64,000 nucleotides of DNA, from assembly GCA_028280945.1 (NCBI GenBank), contig JANQKV010000047.1, positions 62,001 to 126,000 on the forward strand, in the 5' to 3' direction. The notes under the pieces are model-generated. The model ran no database searches, was not told where the DNA came from, and worked only from the letters and a program-made list of their open reading frames with translations. A program made the translations under genes and the position numbers. Below are positions 8,664 through 18,151 of this stretch, piece by piece (the stretch's first letter is position 1; every line of letters begins with the position of its first letter). Source of the DNA: Opitutaceae bacterium. GTDB lineage: Bacteria > Verrucomicrobiota > Verrucomicrobiia > Opitutales > Opitutaceae.

Positions 8664-9358
8664 TGCGTTCCCTCAAGCCGAAGTTTCTTTTTCCGGTTCA
8701 GGTGGTTTTTGAGGAGGTGGGCCCCAACCGAGAGTGCGACCAACGCACTGATGCCAACGAGGATCATCTTGCCTCGACCAGCAATCAGGGCCTCGCCAAA
8801 AACAACAAACACGGTGCCGTAAATCGAAGCGATCACCGACGACCCTACAAGATAGATGCGAAAAGGTATTCGCGCCAAACCCAGCATTGCGCTCTGGAGA
8901 AAAAAAGGCGGCCCCGGTGTCACCCGGGCCAGTATCGTAATGTCCCAGTAGTTCTCGGCCCGGACTTCAGGCCACCGATAACCCAGTTTCAGAACCAGCT
9001 TCTCCAACCAGGGTCGCGCCACCCATCGGGCCCCCACATAAGTTATCGCAACATTAACGACGAGAGCGGACCAGGTGGCCACCAGGACGGCAGGCCAGCC
9101 GATCGTGGGGGCGAACACCGATCCCGCGGTAAGAGTGAAGGGAGAAAGCGGCATGCCGAATGCCGGCAGGAGAGCCATCGCCGAAAAAAAGGTGATGGGA
9201 CCGAGCTGCTGAACAAACGCGATACCCTGATCGATCCAACCGCGCAAATCGACGCCGCGCAGGACCAAGACTCCTGCCGCTGCTCCCACGACGGCAAGCA
9301 CGGCCAATTTGATCAAAAGGCTCCGGCGTTTGGCTGGTGGCACATCCCCACTCGACAT
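8660..9358 (-). CDS. TVP38/TMEM64 (VTT) family membrane protein
   Basis: 232 residues with about five or six hydrophobic segments. Following a short basic N-terminus, the membrane core LAVLAVVGAAAGVLVLRG starts near residue 15. The VTT signature appears as SAMALLPAFGMPLSPFTLTAGSVF and ARVTPGPPFFLQSAMLGLARIPF. Family members are DedA-related scramblases or transporters of lipids at the inner membrane; exact substrate unknown. The start is ATG 9358 because the 19 upstream residues are not conserved-looking. It is the first gene of a two-gene unit with xseA. Confidence 0.85.
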   Translation of the reverse strand: MSSGDVPPAKRRSLLIKLAVLAVVGAAAGVLVLRGVDLRGWIDQGIAFVQQLGPITFFSAMALLPAFGMPLSPFTLTAGSVFAPTIGWPAVLVATWSALVVNVAITYVGARWVARPWLEKLVLKLGYRWPEVRAENYWDITILARVTPGPPFFLQSAMLGLARIPFRIYLVGSSVIASIYGTVFVVFGEALIAGRGKMILVGISALVALSVGAHLLKNHLNRKKKLRLEGTQ

Positions 9359-9501
9359 GCGCGGACGATGCGCAGGCGGCCGGACCCGGGTCAAGCACGC
9401 CGATGCAATGCGCAATTCTTACGCTCGCCCCCCCTGGCTCGGAACCCCATAACCGGACCCGAAGTGATGATCCGGTCGATCTCACCGACCCTCCTTTCCC
9501 C

Positions 9502-10452
9502 ATGCAGTCCTCCCGCCCAACCATCGCCGTGGTCATGCCCGTGTTCAACGAACAGGAAGTGCTGCCGGAGACCTTTGCGCGCCTGCAAGAACTGTTCGAC
9601 CGCCATCCGGATTTCGCCTGGCAAGCCTGCCTGGTCGACGACGGCAGTCGCGACCGCAGCGCGGACTTACTCGAGCGTCAGGCTGAAAAAGACAGTCGCT
9701 TCGAAGCCATTACCCTCGCTCGCAATTTCGGTTTTCAATCTGCCCTGGCCGCAGGAATTGAGTGCGCCGGCGAAGTCGATGCCCTTATCACTATGGATGC
9801 CGACCTGCAGGATCCGCCGGAGCTGATCCCGGAACTGCTGCAACGATGGCAGGCTGGATCGCAAGTGGTCCTCGCCGTGCGACGCTCCCGCCAGGAAACC
9901 GGATTCAGGCGGGCGGGCATGGAGTTGTTCCACGCCGTGTTTGGCCGGCTGACCGATCAACAACTGACCCGCAACAACGCCGGCACTTTTGGACTGATGG
10001 GACGCGATGCTCTGGCCGCGTTTCGCCAGCTGCCGGAGCGCAACCGCTTCTTCCCGGGACTGCGCGCCTGGGTGGGATTTGAAGTGGCCGAGGTGGCCTA
10101 CGACCGCCGGGAGCGTGCGGCCGGACAGCCGAAACAATCCCTGCGCCGGCTCGTCCGCTATGCGTTGGACGGCGTATTCAGTTTTTCACGACTTCCGCTT
10201 CGACTGGTCTCTTACACCGGGCTGGTGGTGGCGTTGTCAGGGTTTGCCCTCGGCACGTTTTACGCGGTCCGTCGCATCCTGGGAATTGAGATCGCGGAGA
10301 CCGGATTTACAACCCTGGTTACCCTGGTGCTTTTCCTGGGGGGCATTCAATTGATCGGAATCGGCGTGTTGGGCGAATATCTCGGGCGAATCTACGACGA
10401 GGTCAAACAGCGCCCGCTTTACCTGATCAAGAGCCGCAGCGGTCGAGAATGA
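9502..10452 (+). CDS. GtrB/ArnC-like family 2 glycosyltransferase with C-terminal membrane helices
   Basis: 316 residues. The GT2 catalytic half begins PTIAVVMPVFNEQEVLPETF, with metal/nucleotide-binding DDGSRDRS and MDADLQDPPELIPELL. Two C-terminal membrane helices end in LFLGGIQLIGIGVLGEYLGR, typical of GtrB, ArnC and dolichol-phosphate-mannose synthase-like enzymes. These load a sugar from a nucleotide donor onto undecaprenyl phosphate at the cytoplasmic face, making the donor for GT-C enzymes. The next gene overlaps by 4 bases (ATGA) and encodes such a membrane protein, so this enzyme likely supplies its lipid-linked sugar. Start chosen at ATG 9502, where the conserved fold begins. Confidence 0.92.
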   Translation: MQSSRPTIAVVMPVFNEQEVLPETFARLQELFDRHPDFAWQACLVDDGSRDRSADLLERQAEKDSRFEAITLARNFGFQSALAAGIECAGEVDALITMDADLQDPPELIPELLQRWQAGSQVVLAVRRSRQETGFRRAGMELFHAVFGRLTDQQLTRNNAGTFGLMGRDALAAFRQLPERNRFFPGLRAWVGFEVAEVAYDRRERAAGQPKQSLRRLVRYALDGVFSFSRLPLRLVSYTGLVVALSGFALGTFYAVRRILGIEIAETGFTTLVTLVLFLGGIQLIGIGVLGEYLGRIYDEVKQRPLYLIKSRSGRE

Positions 10453-12686
10453 ACTCGCGCACTGGCACCCTGTTGGTCGTGGCCCTGGGCTCCGGGAGCC
10501 TCTGCTTCACGGCCTACCTCATGATCATGACGACCTTCATGATCTATGATGACGAAGGGTTCGTGTTGATGAGTCTACGTCAATTCCTCAGCGGCCAACC
10601 GCTTTATGACACCGTCTTTTCCCAATACGGTCCCACCCCCTATCTTTACCATTGGCTTTTGACTGGAGCCGGCACCTGGGAGCTCACCCATGTGTTCGGT
10701 CGATGGGTGACCACGGTGCATTGGGTGACATGTGCGGTGATGACGGGATGGATCGCCTCTCGTCTCGTGGAGCGCCACCAACTGGCCGTAGGCGGCTGTG
10801 CCAGTCTGATTTCGTTTAACCTGCTATGGCAGATGGTCGCTGAACCAAGCCACCCGGGCAGCATGATCGCGGCCACCTTGGCGCTGGGAACGGCAATCGG
10901 GGTCAGGGCGTTGGAGCAAAAACGGATCCGGAGATTAGCCGCATTGATCGGCGCTTTGGCCGCCGCGCTGGTGCTGACCAAGATCAACGTGGGACTGTTC
11001 TTTGTGGCCAGTGCCGGAGCATTCGCGTTGTTGCACTCCGCTTGGCCGAAACGTTGGCAGACTCCGGCCCGGATGGGAGCGGGAATCGGTTTAGCGGTAT
11101 TACCATGGCTGCTCATGGCCGGCAATCTGTCGGATCCCCGCATGTTGGCTTTCGCTTTCAAAGCCTCGCTGGCCGGCGCCGGCTTGTGGTGGCTGCTGAG
11201 TCCGTTTTCACGAAAGGCAAGTCTTCCGCCCGGCGTGTGGTGGTGGGCAGTGGGCACGTTTGTCGGCCTGGTCGGTCTCATAGTCGGGTTTACGGTTGGC
11301 CAAGGAACATCTTGGCCTGAACTCGTCGCCGCAGTGGTCATTGATCCACTGCGCCAGCCGGGAAACTTCACGGTGCCGCCGCGCAGTACTTCCGATAGTC
11401 TCGGATTCACCCTGATCGTAGCAGGCTTGGTGGCATGGGCCGGCTGGCAAATCAGAAACCGGAATGGGCTGAGTCAGGCCTGCCGGGCGGCCCTGATGAT
11501 CGTTCGCATCGCCACTTTGGTCGCGTTTGCCAGCTTTGCCCTCAGGTGGCCGGGACCCTGGGGGGTATTTACCCTGCTGGACTATGCCCTGCCCGTCATC
11601 GCCCTGTGGGTAGTCCCCCAGTCGGGAAACGTTTCTACACGGCGACCGACGATGACTTGGGTAGCGTTGATCGCCTGCCTGCAGGTTTTGCACGCCTATC
11701 CCGTCGCCGGGAGCCAGATCGGCTGGGGTTGTTTTCTGGTGATCGCCGTTTTTGTGGCGGGAGCGGCGAATGAAATTCAATCGTGGTCCAGAAGGATAAC
11801 GCAAACCGGGGTTCGAGTCGCAATGGCTGCACTGTTGGTGGCAGCTGGACTGGGAACGGCTTCACTCGCCCGGGCCGGCTGGGAACGCTATCAACCGTCA
11901 CAACCTCTCCCATTCAAGGGTGCGCACGACATCCGACTCGATGATCGAACCCGGATAGCACTTTCCGTATTGGTGCAAAATGCCATGGTCCATACCGACG
12001 TGCTCTTCTCGCGCCAAGGCATGTATAGCTTCAACATCTGGAGCGACACCCCGACTCCCACCACCCGCAACGCCACACATTGGTTCTGGCTTTTGGATGA
12101 AGACGAACAACGGGGCATCATCGATCAGATGGCAGCTCACCCGCAGTCGGGTTTCATCGTCAGCGAACCGCTTGATCAATTGCTCACCCAGCTGGAAGTG
12201 CCTGTCGGGGGAAGCTTGCATGACTTTCTGGAGACCTCCTACCGCTCCCTGTTCACCATCGCCGGATTTTCCTTCCGCGTACCGACGGATTCCACCGCCC
12301 AAGAACTGGGGTTCGCAAGTTTCTGGGTGAGTTCGGACCCAGAGGGGAAACCTTCTGAAGCCACCTCCGACATCACGAGCATCGTTAAAGTCCACACCGT
12401 GCTTCGTGGAGATCCCGTGGCTTGGCAGATCTATGATTTCAACCCGGAGGGGTCCCTGGTCCCGACCGATCTGGCGTTGATTGATCCCCGGATTGCCGCG
12501 GCTCGGGCCAACGGGGACGTGATGGGTGCAAGCCAACCCCTGAGCAATACGACGAACCTCCAGGGACTCTTCGTATTGACCGCATCGACGGCTCCGAATG
12601 TCCCTTGGCAAGAATATGCCGGCAAGGCGTGGGCCATTGTAGACGCAGACGGGGCAGTCCTCGCCGAAGGCGTGTTTGCCGACTAA
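10449..12686 (+). CDS. large polytopic membrane protein, GT-C glycosyltransferase-like
   Basis: 745 residues. About ten or more hydrophobic segments fill the first ~470 residues, followed by a ~250-residue soluble C-terminal part. After the first helix an acidic YDDEGFVLMSLRQFLSG loop lies where GT-C enzymes (GT39/GT83-like) carry their catalytic acidic residue. This supports a lipid-phosphate-sugar-dependent glycosyltransferase whose active site faces the periplasm, but I cannot assign a family. Translational coupling to the GtrB-like gene (ATGA overlap) supports a donor-synthase/transferase pair. The acceptor could be pilin, another protein or a polysaccharide. Confidence 0.7.
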   Translation: MNSRTGTLLVVALGSGSLCFTAYLMIMTTFMIYDDEGFVLMSLRQFLSGQPLYDTVFSQYGPTPYLYHWLLTGAGTWELTHVFGRWVTTVHWVTCAVMTGWIASRLVERHQLAVGGCASLISFNLLWQMVAEPSHPGSMIAATLALGTAIGVRALEQKRIRRLAALIGALAAALVLTKINVGLFFVASAGAFALLHSAWPKRWQTPARMGAGIGLAVLPWLLMAGNLSDPRMLAFAFKASLAGAGLWWLLSPFSRKASLPPGVWWWAVGTFVGLVGLIVGFTVGQGTSWPELVAAVVIDPLRQPGNFTVPPRSTSDSLGFTLIVAGLVAWAGWQIRNRNGLSQACRAALMIVRIATLVAFASFALRWPGPWGVFTLLDYALPVIALWVVPQSGNVSTRRPTMTWVALIACLQVLHAYPVAGSQIGWGCFLVIAVFVAGAANEIQSWSRRITQTGVRVAMAALLVAAGLGTASLARAGWERYQPSQPLPFKGAHDIRLDDRTRIALSVLVQNAMVHTDVLFSRQGMYSFNIWSDTPTPTTRNATHWFWLLDEDEQRGIIDQMAAHPQSGFIVSEPLDQLLTQLEVPVGGSLHDFLETSYRSLFTIAGFSFRVPTDSTAQELGFASFWVSSDPEGKPSEATSDITSIVKVHTVLRGDPVAWQIYDFNPEGSLVPTDLALIDPRIAAARANGDVMGASQPLSNTTNLQGLFVLTASTAPNVPWQEYAGKAWAIVDADGAVLAEGVFAD

Positions 12687-12692
12687 CTTGCC

Positions 12693-13427
12693 TCAACGGC
12701 GGCGGGCGACCGCCAACAGACTGACCCCAAACGGCATCGGCACGCGCGACATGGCCAGTTGCACGAACTGCCAGCGCAGCAACGCGTTCAAGGGGGCAGG
12801 CGGGACCTTGTCTTCCGCACGCCCTGCTTCCGCCGTGGAAACACGGCCACGCTGCCATCGGCGAATCAACCAGATCAACGGAAAGACCGGCACATTGGTG
12901 TAGTTCGCGTGCACCAGCTCCCACTCCGAGCTTGCGAACAAGTTGACCAGTTCCGGCTGCGCGTAACGACGATAATGCTGCAATCCCACGTCCCAATCGC
13001 TCCACAACGCCATGCTCGCCGGGACGGTGACCACCGCCAATCCGCCGGGTTTGAGCATGCGCGCAAACCCCTTCACCACCGCACGATCATCCGGAACATG
13101 CTCCAGCACATCCAGGGCCGTCACGTATTCAATCGACCCGTCCGGCAATGGCACCTCACCGTTTTCGAGGGTGATGACCCGGTCGGCGGGAAACTTCTCC
13201 CGCAACAGGCGTAGAGATTCTTCAAAGGTGTCCATGACGGTGACGTCGCACCGCGAGGCCATTTCGCCGGCAAAGATGCCCGTACCTGCTCCACAATCCA
13301 GCAATCGATCCGCCCGCCGGGGTGGACGCACCCGCTCAATCCAACCCCGCACAAACTGCCGCTTACCGACGTAGTACCAATGGTTCTGCTCCACTCGGGC
13401 GAGATTATCGTATTCGGCCGCATCCAT
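12693..13427 (-). CDS. class I SAM-dependent methyltransferase
   Basis: 244 residues from the ATG at 13427 (MDAAEYDNLARVEQNHWYY). The SAM-binding motif I is LLDCGAGTGIFAGEM; VTALDVLEHVPDD is motif II/III-like; LKPGGLAVVTVPA follows. After this a tail with a hydrophobic FPLIWLIRRW segment may contact the membrane. The EYDNLARVEQNHWYYVGKR N-terminus is common in methyltransferases of polysaccharide and glycan clusters. It is convergent with the upstream GT-C-like gene (6-base gap) and divergent from the next one. Likely role: methylation of a sugar or lipid intermediate in the glycan block; substrate unknown. Confidence 0.8.
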   Translation of the reverse strand: MDAAEYDNLARVEQNHWYYVGKRQFVRGWIERVRPPRRADRLLDCGAGTGIFAGEMASRCDVTVMDTFEESLRLLREKFPADRVITLENGEVPLPDGSIEYVTALDVLEHVPDDRAVVKGFARMLKPGGLAVVTVPASMALWSDWDVGLQHYRRYAQPELVNLFASSEWELVHANYTNVPVFPLIWLIRRWQRGRVSTAEAGRAEDKVPPAPLNALLRWQFVQLAMSRVPMPFGVSLLAVARRR

Positions 13428-13542
13428 CGACGGGAAGCGGGATGCCGCCCAGCCGGGAAAAACACAACTCCAATAGGAACAGGGCGACCCGCACTCAGAC
13501 CTTGAGTAACAAATCGTCTCGCTTGTGATCTTGAGGCGCCTC

Positions 13543-15591
13543 ATGCCGCGCCCTGCCTCACGTCTTACCCCCCCTGCTCGAGTGTTCGCGCTGCTGCTGG
13601 GGTTGTTGCTGGCCGTGCACTTCGTTTTGGCCGTCGCTGCGTCGCGCCACAAATCAACGACCAACGACGAGATCGCCCACATCACCAGTGGATACGCCTT
13701 CAATGCTTTGGCGGACTTTCGGGTCCAACCTGAGAATGGCGTGCTACCCCAACGGTGGCACGCCCTGCCATTGAGCCTGAGTCAACCCAATCTGCCCGAC
13801 CTGAACAGCGTGCCGTGGACTCACGGCGTCGCCTATCAGTTCAGCTACGACTTCTTTTACCGTTCGGGCAACAATCCGGATAGCCTGCTCCTCGCCGGCA
13901 GGATGATGAACGCGGTTTGGGGCATGGGTTTGATTGTCCTCGTGGCCCTCTTCACCCGGCGCCTTATGGGGGATTTACCGGCAATCGGGGTGGCAGCACT
14001 GGCCACGTTGAGTCCCACGCTGCTGGCCCACTCCGCCTTGGCGACTTCCGACATGGCGATGGCCTTCTTCTTTGTCGCCAGTGTCTCGGTGTATTGGTGG
14101 CACCTGCATCGTCCCGGATGGAAGCCCGTGCTGCTCAGCGGATTGATCCTGGGGCTGGCCTGCGTTGCGAAGTTCAGTGCCGTTATGCTCCTTCCGATGC
14201 TTCTCGCCCTTGCCGCGATCCGGCTCGTTTGGGATATCGATCGGACTGGCCCGTGGCCGCACGACGCCAACGGCCCTCGGCGGGTGCTCTCAATCGCGAG
14301 CGCGCTCCTCGTCCATGGACTGGTCGCCTGGATCGTGATTTGGGGATTCCATGGCTTCCGCTTCGCCATGATGTCTCCGGACGTGCCGGCAGGAACGATG
14401 CCACTGGCTTGGGAAAACGTGTTGTCAGCCCATCCAGGCTGGGAGCCGTTGATATTTGGACTGCGCGACCTTCGATTGCTACCGGAGGCCTTCCTCTACG
14501 GTTTCTCCTATGTGCTCGCTTTCTCCGAAGCTCGCGGGGCGTTTTTGGACGGGTCACTGGGCGTGACCGGCTGGGTTTCTTTTTTTCCCAGAAACTTCCT
14601 CTACAAAACCCCCACCGCTGAGCTCGTCGCCTTCGGCGCCGGCTTGTGCATCACGGGTTTGGCGGTGTGGCGGAAACCGGAGCGTTGGCGTCGCGGACTG
14701 CGCATCAGCATGCCACTCGTGGTATTGTTCGGGGTCTATTGGATGTTCTCGCTGACTTCCAATTTGAACATTGGCCACCGGCATATTCTGCCCACCTACC
14801 CGTTGCTCTGGGTCATGTCCGGAACGGTGATCTGGTGGGTAACCCGAAGCGAAACCACCGCCGGAGCCAAGCGGTTGGGATTGCTTCTGACGGGGGCGCT
14901 GCTGGGCGTACAACTCGCCACCGCCACGCGCATCTACCCCCACTATCTCGCTTACTTTAACTCCGTCGTTGGGGGACCAGAGAAAGGTTACCGCCATCTT
15001 GTCGACAGTTCGCTTGATTGGGGACAGGATTTACCCGGTTTGGCAGCATGGTGGCACGAGCAACAGCCCACCGACCGACCGCTTTATCTCGGATATTTCG
15101 GAACCGGCGAACCGACTGCGTATGGCATCGATGCGCAAATCATCGCCCGGCTGCCAACCTTCGATATTGAGCGGTCCTGGGTGGAACTTGAGCCGGGATT
15201 TTATGCCATCAGCGCGACGATTCTGCAGCATGTCTACCGGCAGAAACATCAACCTTGGTCAGCTGAAAGCGAAGCCATCTACCAGACACTCCGGCAGGGA
15301 GAATCGGACTTTTTTCGCATCGACGGTCAGCCGGAAAACCAGCCCGACTTGCTCGAAAAAGCCACCGCTGAGGAGTGGAGACACGCTTGGAGTGTTTATG
15401 ATGAGCTCCGTTTTGCTCGACTATGCGAATACCTGAAAGTTCGACCGCCTGATGTTATGATCGGTTATTCGATCCTCATTTTCGATTTGGAGGCACTGGA
15501 GCTGGAACGGGTCATGAGAGGTGATTTGCGAACGCTGGTTTCTGCCATCAAAGCTGCCGCGGAAAAGCCGATTGCCCCGCAATCCTATTGA
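13543..15591 (+). CDS. polytopic GT39-like glycosyltransferase
   Basis: 682 residues with about ten or more membrane helices. Directly after helix 1 the loop KSTTNDEIAHITSGYAF carries the Asp-Glu pair typical of the PMT/ArnT (GT39/GT83) superfamily. Later segments GHRHILPTYPLLWVMSGT and HYLAYFNSVVGGPEKGYRHL followed by SSLDWGQDLPGLAAW are characteristic of this bacterial family, often annotated as PMT-like. It likely transfers a sugar from a polyprenyl-phosphate donor on the outer face of the inner membrane. ATG 13543 is preferred over GTG 13525. It overlaps the convergent next gene by 7 bases. Confidence 0.8.
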   Translation: MPRPASRLTPPARVFALLLGLLLAVHFVLAVAASRHKSTTNDEIAHITSGYAFNALADFRVQPENGVLPQRWHALPLSLSQPNLPDLNSVPWTHGVAYQFSYDFFYRSGNNPDSLLLAGRMMNAVWGMGLIVLVALFTRRLMGDLPAIGVAALATLSPTLLAHSALATSDMAMAFFFVASVSVYWWHLHRPGWKPVLLSGLILGLACVAKFSAVMLLPMLLALAAIRLVWDIDRTGPWPHDANGPRRVLSIASALLVHGLVAWIVIWGFHGFRFAMMSPDVPAGTMPLAWENVLSAHPGWEPLIFGLRDLRLLPEAFLYGFSYVLAFSEARGAFLDGSLGVTGWVSFFPRNFLYKTPTAELVAFGAGLCITGLAVWRKPERWRRGLRISMPLVVLFGVYWMFSLTSNLNIGHRHILPTYPLLWVMSGTVIWWVTRSETTAGAKRLGLLLTGALLGVQLATATRIYPHYLAYFNSVVGGPEKGYRHLVDSSLDWGQDLPGLAAWWHEQQPTDRPLYLGYFGTGEPTAYGIDAQIIARLPTFDIERSWVELEPGFYAISATILQHVYRQKHQPWSAESEAIYQTLRQGESDFFRIDGQPENQPDLLEKATAEEWRHAWSVYDELRFARLCEYLKVRPPDVMIGYSILIFDLEALELERVMRGDLRTLVSAIKAAAEKPIAPQSY

Positions 15592-17393
15592 GGCCCGTCC
15601 ACAAGCTCGAACAAAGCGAAGGTATCGTTGGCCAAGACTCCAACAATCCGGCCGTCCAAGCGGTCCAACGCCCCCGTTTGCCGCAAGAACTGCAGGGTGA
15701 TATCCGACCGATTCACCAGCAGGTGACTGAAACCTCGGTCACGTAATACCGCCACGGCATCAGTCTCGAGATTTGACTCAAAAAGCGGGGACGCTTCGGG
15801 ACTCCAAAATGGAAGCACAGCAACTCCCCGCATCCGAAGATGACGTTGCACTCCAGCCGAATCCGAAAGCACCCGACCACCTACGGTCGTCGCGACTTCG
15901 TCCAAAAACCGGTCCTGCTCCAACCGAAAATCGGTTTGCCAGGTGTATCCCGCCCGCAGCCATTCGGACGCGTCGGTTCGCCACGGATTCGCCGGCACGG
16001 TAAGCGCGCGTAACGAAGCATCTGCGGCTGCCAAAACCAAGACGATGCCTGTGGCTGCCTGCAGGGTTCCGCGCACCTCGCCCAGCCGGGCAAACATCGC
16101 CCCGCCCCAGGCGCATCCCAGGAGTAACAACGGACTCAACACCCGCATCGCATAAAAAGGACCACCAGCTGTGTAGGGCACCGACAACCACCAACACACA
16201 GCCGAAGCGGCGGCAGCACAGACCATCAGTCCCCAGCCTGCACGCCGCCAGAAGAACCACACCCCAACCAACAGTCCCAACCACGCGGGAGCGGCCGTGC
16301 GGGCAAACAAAACCACCGTCTCTTTGAGGTGCTTCGCGCTTCCCATATCGGCTCCGTAGATTGCCCGATAATGATCCATCCAGGCGGTAAAGACGGGATT
16401 AACTTCAAACAGCCCTCCCATTTGCAGGGACAACCACGGGTTGCCCGCCCGAACCCACGTTCGGACATACCAAAGCAACGGCAGCAGCAACCAACTCCAG
16501 CCCAACCACCGCCAAAAATTCGAGCGTAAACCCTGTTGTTGCCAGACCCAATAAACGACTCCCACACCAGCCATCGCCCAGCCATATTCCCGCGCGGAGG
16601 CCACCAGGGCCGCACCTGCCGCCGCAAGTGTAAGCTCTCGAAAACCCCTTTCTCCCCCCTTGGGAAGCAGATGATAAACCATCACGCCCACCCCTATTGC
16701 AATGCAGGCCGTTTCCTGCCCCAAGTTGGCGGAAAACTGCAACAGGAAGGTGGACCCGGCAAAAAGCAGGGCGGCGGCGGCCCCTCGTGAACCTCCCCAG
16801 TGATTTCCCAGTTTTCCCAGAATCCCTAGCAGCGCCGCCCACTGCAGCAGTACCGGAATAGCCGTCCAAACCCTGTTTGTCTCGCCGGCCACCAGATAGG
16901 TCCAGGCATAAAGGCCCGCGATGAGCGGCGGAATGCCATCGGCCCAAAAGTAGACGGCAAAATCCTCGTTTCCATCGGGAGGGTAAAACTGAAGTTCGCC
17001 CAGCTCCACCATGAGTTCCGCCAGGTAGTTCCAACGAAAATCAACATCCACCCCCGACAACGGCTGCACCAGCGCCCGCCAGAGCATCACCACGACCAGC
17101 GGCAGCGCGCCCCATGCCCAGCCAAACCTGAGTTGAGCTGGCCTCGTGAACAACAAAACCTTGCGGCGCCTGGCCCACCAGGCGCCGGCCACGCCGACGC
17201 CGCTTAACAAGGAGCCAAGCCAAAGAACGTTGATAGCAAAACCCAGCAGCACCGCGGCCATCACTCCGGCAAAAACTGCGAGCCAGGATATGACCATCGC
17301 TTCCACCCAGCCTCCACCCCAGGAACGCGCCCACCCCCACCCCGGCAGAATCAGACCCGCCGCGATGATTGCCGCTGCCAAAACCTCACTCAT
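15585..17393 (-). CDS. polytopic membrane protein, GT-C-like
   Basis: 602 residues starting MSEVLAAAIIAAGLILPGWG, with about ten or more hydrophobic helices and a ~100-residue soluble C-terminus. The loop GVDVDFRWNYLAELMVELGE after the fourth or fifth helix holds acidic and Arg/Trp residues suggestive of a GT-C active site. No named family is certain. The start overlaps the stop of the upstream methyltransferase by 4 bases, so the two are coupled. It belongs to the minus-strand run that continues to the pilin gene. Confidence 0.65.
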   Translation of the reverse strand: MSEVLAAAIIAAGLILPGWGWARSWGGGWVEAMVISWLAVFAGVMAAVLLGFAINVLWLGSLLSGVGVAGAWWARRRKVLLFTRPAQLRFGWAWGALPLVVVMLWRALVQPLSGVDVDFRWNYLAELMVELGELQFYPPDGNEDFAVYFWADGIPPLIAGLYAWTYLVAGETNRVWTAIPVLLQWAALLGILGKLGNHWGGSRGAAAALLFAGSTFLLQFSANLGQETACIAIGVGVMVYHLLPKGGERGFRELTLAAAGAALVASAREYGWAMAGVGVVYWVWQQQGLRSNFWRWLGWSWLLLPLLWYVRTWVRAGNPWLSLQMGGLFEVNPVFTAWMDHYRAIYGADMGSAKHLKETVVLFARTAAPAWLGLLVGVWFFWRRAGWGLMVCAAAASAVCWWLSVPYTAGGPFYAMRVLSPLLLLGCAWGGAMFARLGEVRGTLQAATGIVLVLAAADASLRALTVPANPWRTDASEWLRAGYTWQTDFRLEQDRFLDEVATTVGGRVLSDSAGVQRHLRMRGVAVLPFWSPEASPLFESNLETDAVAVLRDRGFSHLLVNRSDITLQFLRQTGALDRLDGRIVGVLANDTFALFELVDGPQ

Positions 17394-18151
17394 GCGATGG
17401 CGGCAGGATCGGTCTTTTCGATCACAATGACCATCCGCAAAGCCAGTCGCCGCATGACGGATTGGGGCAGCTTGTGCTCGATCGCCATGACCACTTTCAG
17501 CGCCCAAGCCGGCAACCAGGCAGGATTGGAAAACCCGCCGGACAACGGATAAGCGAACAGGTCGCGATAATATACCGATTTGATTCGCAGTCCCAGGGCC
17601 GCCAGCCGTGAAGCCGTCTCCGCTCGCTGCCTTTCCATCAACCCCACGCCCATGCCCATGTTGGCAAATTCACCATTCCCGTCGGTCGGAAAACCGAACG
17701 GAGGCTGGATTTCTTCCGGCACGCAGGGCTCGTGGTGAAACCGCCGGTAGAACCGAGCGCCAAAACCCGTCCCCGCCGGTTCCATCAGCACAATGCGACC
17801 ACCGGGGCGTAGCGCCGTGGCGGCACTCTTGAAAAAGTCAAACGGGCGCTGCAAGTGATGCAGTGTATCCATCGCCAGGATACTCGCCCAGGACTCGGCC
17901 GGAATTTCGTATGCCGAGACGGCTCGGTCGACGAATTCCGTTTTGACCAGGTCGCTTGAAACCAAGTCTGGAATCTTCTCGCCGGCCACCCCGATGCCCG
18001 ATCCCAGCTCGAGCTTTGGTCCCGCCAAGCACTCCGCCGCCATCGCCCGGAAGATATCCTCATACACACTGCGCAAGGCGGGAGACCGGTCCCACTTTTT
18101 CCGACTCTGTTGGAGAAGTCTCAGATCGTAGGTGATGTCTGCGTCACTCAT
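17390..18151 (-). CDS. class I SAM-dependent methyltransferase
   Basis: 253 residues. Motif I is PKLELGSGIGVAGEKIPD; SILAMDTLHHLQRPFDFFK and LRPGGRIVLMEPAG are the following conserved strands. The C-terminus has a hydrophobic/amphipathic stretch NPAWLPAWALKVVMAIEHKL and a basic tail, which may place it at the membrane. It is wedged between two GT-C-like genes with overlaps of 4 and 8 bases, so it is almost certainly part of the same glycan or lipid pathway, probably methylating a glycolipid or sugar. Substrate unknown. Confidence 0.82.
   Translation of the reverse strand: MSDADITYDLRLLQQSRKKWDRSPALRSVYEDIFRAMAAECLAGPKLELGSGIGVAGEKIPDLVSSDLVKTEFVDRAVSAYEIPAESWASILAMDTLHHLQRPFDFFKSAATALRPGGRIVLMEPAGTGFGARFYRRFHHEPCVPEEIQPPFGFPTDGNGEFANMGMGVGLMERQRAETASRLAALGLRIKSVYYRDLFAYPLSGGFSNPAWLPAWALKVVMAIEHKLPQSVMRRLALRMVIVIEKTDPAAIA

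Noticed and set aside
7599..9826. Two long plus-strand frames antisense to xseA and the VTT gene
   Set aside because: They are low-complexity, His/Arg/Gln-rich shadows of real GC-rich genes on the other strand.
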